Of a stretch of 64,000 bases of DNA, positions 61,976-64,000 are shown in pieces (the first letter of the stretch is position 1; the number at the start of each line of letters is the position of its first letter). This stretch comes from Priestia megaterium NBRC 15308 = ATCC 14581. GTDB taxonomy: Bacteria; Bacillota; Bacilli; Bacillales; Bacillaceae_H. The notes under the pieces are model-generated. The model made no database searches. It worked only from the letters and a program-made list of their open reading frames with translations, and was not told where the DNA came from. Made by a program: the position numbers and the translations under genes. Where the stretch lies: the NCBI RefSeq assembly GCF_000832985.1, contig NZ_CP009920.1:2970501-3034500 (forward strand), read 5' to 3'.

Positions 61976-63601
61976 ATGTCAGCAAACACGATACAACCAG
62001 AGGAAAGCTCAGTTAAAAAGCATATCCCGCTGCTAGTCGTACTTATGCTTGGATTGTTCTTAGCAATTTTAAACCAAACGCTGCTAAATGTTGCGATTCC
62101 GCATCTGATTACAGAGTTTGGCGTTACGGCTAATACCGCACAGTGGTTGCTTACAGGATATATGCTTGTCAATGGTGCACTTATTCCATTATCAGCCTAT
62201 TTAATTGAACGTTTTGGAGTTCGTCGCTTATTCTTATTTGCAATGGCCTGCTTTACAATAGGTGCACTTATCTGCGGGATTGCGCCTACTTTCTCGATTA
62301 TGCTAATCGGACGTCTGGTTCAAGCAGTCGGAGGCGGAGTGCTAGCACCTCTAGTTATGACCATTATCGTATTTATTTTCCCTCCTCATATGCGCGGAAA
62401 AGGAATGGGTATCTTTGGTTTAGCCATGATGTTCGCTCCGGCAATTGGACCGACGCTTTCAGGATGGGTTATTCAAAACTATGACTGGCATATTTTATTT
62501 ACGGGAATGGTGCCACTAGGTGCGCTCGTACTTATTATTGCAGCTTTTAAATTAAAAGATATTAAACCACCTCAAAATGTAAAAGTAGATCTAATTTCTG
62601 TGTTTACATCTCTTGCAGGTATGGCTTTACTTCTATACGGCTTCAGTGAAGCTGGAAACGATGGCTGGACGGATTCAGTTGTATTGTCAACGATGATTGG
62701 CGGTATTGTCTTATTAATCATCTTTGTCGTGCAGCAGCTTCGACTTAAGAGTCCATTACTTGATGTGAGAGTATTTAAATACAGTATTTTCTCATTATCT
62801 AATATCATTAGTATTGCCATTACAATTAGTATGTATGCTGGTATGTTCTTATTGCCAATTTACTTGCAAAACATTCGTGGCTATTCAGCATTTGATTCAG
62901 GTTTATTAATCTTGCCTGGTGCACTTGTTATGTTAGTTATGTCACCAATTTCTGGTACGCTGTTTGATAAATTAGGACCGCGTCCACTAGGGATTGTCGG
63001 GATGTTGATTACAGTGGTGACAACATTTGAATTTACAAAATTAACGCTTGAAACACCGTTTAGTCATATTGTTATTATTTATATGATCCGTGCATTCGGT
63101 ATGTCATTATTGATGATGCCAATTATGACGGCTGGTTTAAATCAGCTGCCGGCAAAATTAAGCAGCCATGGTACATCAATGGCGAACACGCTTCGTCAGG
63201 TGAGTGGTTCAATCGGTATCAGTTTAATGACTACAATCTTTACAAATCGCACAACATATCATGTGAATGAAATGAGCAGTTCCATGACTACATCCGATCC
63301 ATTCTTTATGAATAACTTCCAGGCATTTGTGCAAAAGATTGCTCAAACGCTTCACCTTTCTCAAACAGAGGCGCAAAAACAAGCTTTAACAACATTAGCT
63401 GGAAAAGTTCAAGCGCAAGCAACTGTACAAGGAATTAACGACGCGTTTTATTGGACAGTTATTATTGCCATTATTGGATTGATTTTAAGTTTCTTCCTAC
63501 GTGATGTTCGTAAAGATGCAGTAGTAGAAGTAGAAGAGACAGAAAAAGAAACAACAGACGATATTCGTATGTTACCGGCACCAAAAGATATGAACTCATA
63601 A
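61976..63601 (+). CDS. yhcA: DHA2-family (EmrB/QacA-type) MFS drug exporter (YhcA-like)
   Basis: 541 residues with 14 predicted helices. LNQTLLNVAIPHLITEFG and WLLTGYMLVNGALIPLSAYL are DHA2 hallmarks. GIFGLAMMFAPAIGPTLSGW is motif C (proline-glycine antiporter motif). A non-conserved region near the C-terminus is extracytoplasmic (TYHVNEMSSSMTTS...). It exports lipophilic toxicants by proton antiport. GGAGG precedes the ATG. Confidence 0.9.
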   Translation: MSANTIQPEESSVKKHIPLLVVLMLGLFLAILNQTLLNVAIPHLITEFGVTANTAQWLLTGYMLVNGALIPLSAYLIERFGVRRLFLFAMACFTIGALICGIAPTFSIMLIGRLVQAVGGGVLAPLVMTIIVFIFPPHMRGKGMGIFGLAMMFAPAIGPTLSGWVIQNYDWHILFTGMVPLGALVLIIAAFKLKDIKPPQNVKVDLISVFTSLAGMALLLYGFSEAGNDGWTDSVVLSTMIGGIVLLIIFVVQQLRLKSPLLDVRVFKYSIFSLSNIISIAITISMYAGMFLLPIYLQNIRGYSAFDSGLLILPGALVMLVMSPISGTLFDKLGPRPLGIVGMLITVVTTFEFTKLTLETPFSHIVIIYMIRAFGMSLLMMPIMTAGLNQLPAKLSSHGTSMANTLRQVSGSIGISLMTTIFTNRTTYHVNEMSSSMTTSDPFFMNNFQAFVQKIAQTLHLSQTEAQKQALTTLAGKVQAQATVQGINDAFYWTVIIAIIGLILSFFLRDVRKDAVVEVEETEKETTDDIRMLPAPKDMNS

Positions 63602-63619
63602 GCAACGGAGGGATAAAGG

Positions 63620-64000
63620 ATGAAAATTTGTATCGTATATGATAGTGAAGGCGGACATACAGAGGCATTAGCAAAAGCGATTGCTTCTGGCGCCGAGCTG
63701 TCTGGAGAAGCAACTGTATATGTAAAGCATGTAGAAGAAGCAGATGTACGTGAACTGCCTGAAATGGATGCTATTATTTGGGGCTGCCCAGGGCATTTTG
63801 GAACAATCAGTTCAGGGTTAAAAACGTGGATTGATAAATTAGGTTATTTATGGGCAGAAGGTAAATTAATTGATAAAGTAGGTGCGGTGTTCTGTACAAC
63901 AGCTACAACGCACGGTGGCTTAGAAGCAACGCTTTTAAATTTAATTACACCGATGCTTCATCAAGGAATGGTTATCGCTGGCTTACCAGGTAACATTCCA
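63620..64000 (+). CDS. yhcB: Flavodoxin-like/WrbA-type protein (YhcB-like, partial)
   Basis: 127 codons to the window edge. The FMN phosphate loop is [15 protein letters not shown], followed by [20 protein letters not shown] and [13 protein letters not shown], typical of WrbA/YhcB NAD(P)H:quinone reductase-like flavodoxins. It lies 18 bp after the exporter with GGAGGG upstream. The order HlyD-like, MFS, flavodoxin matches B. subtilis yhbJ-yhcA-yhcB. Confidence 0.85.
   Translation, partial: MKICIVYDSEGGHTEALAKAIASGAELSGEATVYVKHVEEADVRELPEMDAIIWGCPGHFGTISSGLKTWIDKLGYLWAEGKLIDKVGAVFCTTATTHGGLEATLLNLITPMLHQGMVIAGLPGNIP

Overview
The window is chromosomal DNA of a low-GC Gram-positive, endospore-former type bacterium. 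Gene content and protein resemblance point to the Bacillaceae, most likely Priestia (Bacillus) megaterium or a close relative. This rests on recognisable Bacillus gene blocks (hxlAB/hxlR, murQ-murR-murP-mupG, the ylmB-tenA-thiZXY thiamine-salvage operon, feoAB, yfiBC-like, yhbJ-yhcA-yhcB, sigL), AGGAGG-type ribosome binding sites, GTG and TTG starts, and SigB-, Fur-, CcpA- and FadR-like sites. There is no tRNA, rRNA, CRISPR array, transposase gene or prophage. The species is an inference.

Layout. 1-4.6 kb: the end of a CitB-type response regulator, an orphan TctC-type binding lipoprotein, and a divergent LysR/AbrB-family membrane protein pair. 4.6-7.6 kb: a glycine-betaine-type ABC importer on the minus strand behind a SigB-like promoter. 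8.1-14.5 kb: an agmatine/putrescine catabolic locus (TetR regulator, aldehyde dehydrogenase, putrescine aminotransferase, agmatinase, APC permease) with four copies of one operator motif. 15.6-20.6 kb: four flavin-dependent monooxygenases related to the NtaA/DszA, DszC/SfnB and SsuD families, apparently for releasing sulfur from organosulfur compounds. 20.9-24.0 kb: a Fur-controlled ferric-citrate-type uptake system without its ATPase. 24.0-28.0 kb: a frameshifted DUF3231 gene, nei, a MaoC-type hydratase and a lipoprotein. 28.1-32.4 kb: MurNAc uptake and recycling. 32.6-37.3 kb: a TPP-riboswitch operon for salvage of degraded thiamine pyrimidine. 37.4-43.2 kb: ferredoxin, formaldehyde fixation (hxlAB, hxlR), two stress-type small proteins and Fur-controlled feoAB. 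43.4-50.4 kb: acetyltransferase, YhgE/Pip protein, methyltransferase, sigma-54, and an HxlR-type regulator with a zinc-type alcohol dehydrogenase-family oxidoreductase. 50.8-64 kb: heterodimeric ABC exporter, acetate-type symporter, IclR regulator, aldo-keto reductase, SDR, and a MarR/EmrAB-like/flavodoxin drug-efflux block cut by the window end.

The most interesting non-coding signal is a dispersed repeat family with three copies (1263-1601, 20621-20816, 50445-50765). Each copy sits just after a gene and carries a terminator hairpin oriented to serve that gene. Two copies hold an identical-length 130-bp GC-rich core with its own terminal inverted repeats and paired compensatory changes. The third looks like the matching empty site. 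Other highlights are the four-operator polyamine regulon, a 43-bp near-perfect palindrome in front of the permease, the sulfide-to-sulfite monooxygenase set, and a 23-residue membrane peptide gene between patA and speB.
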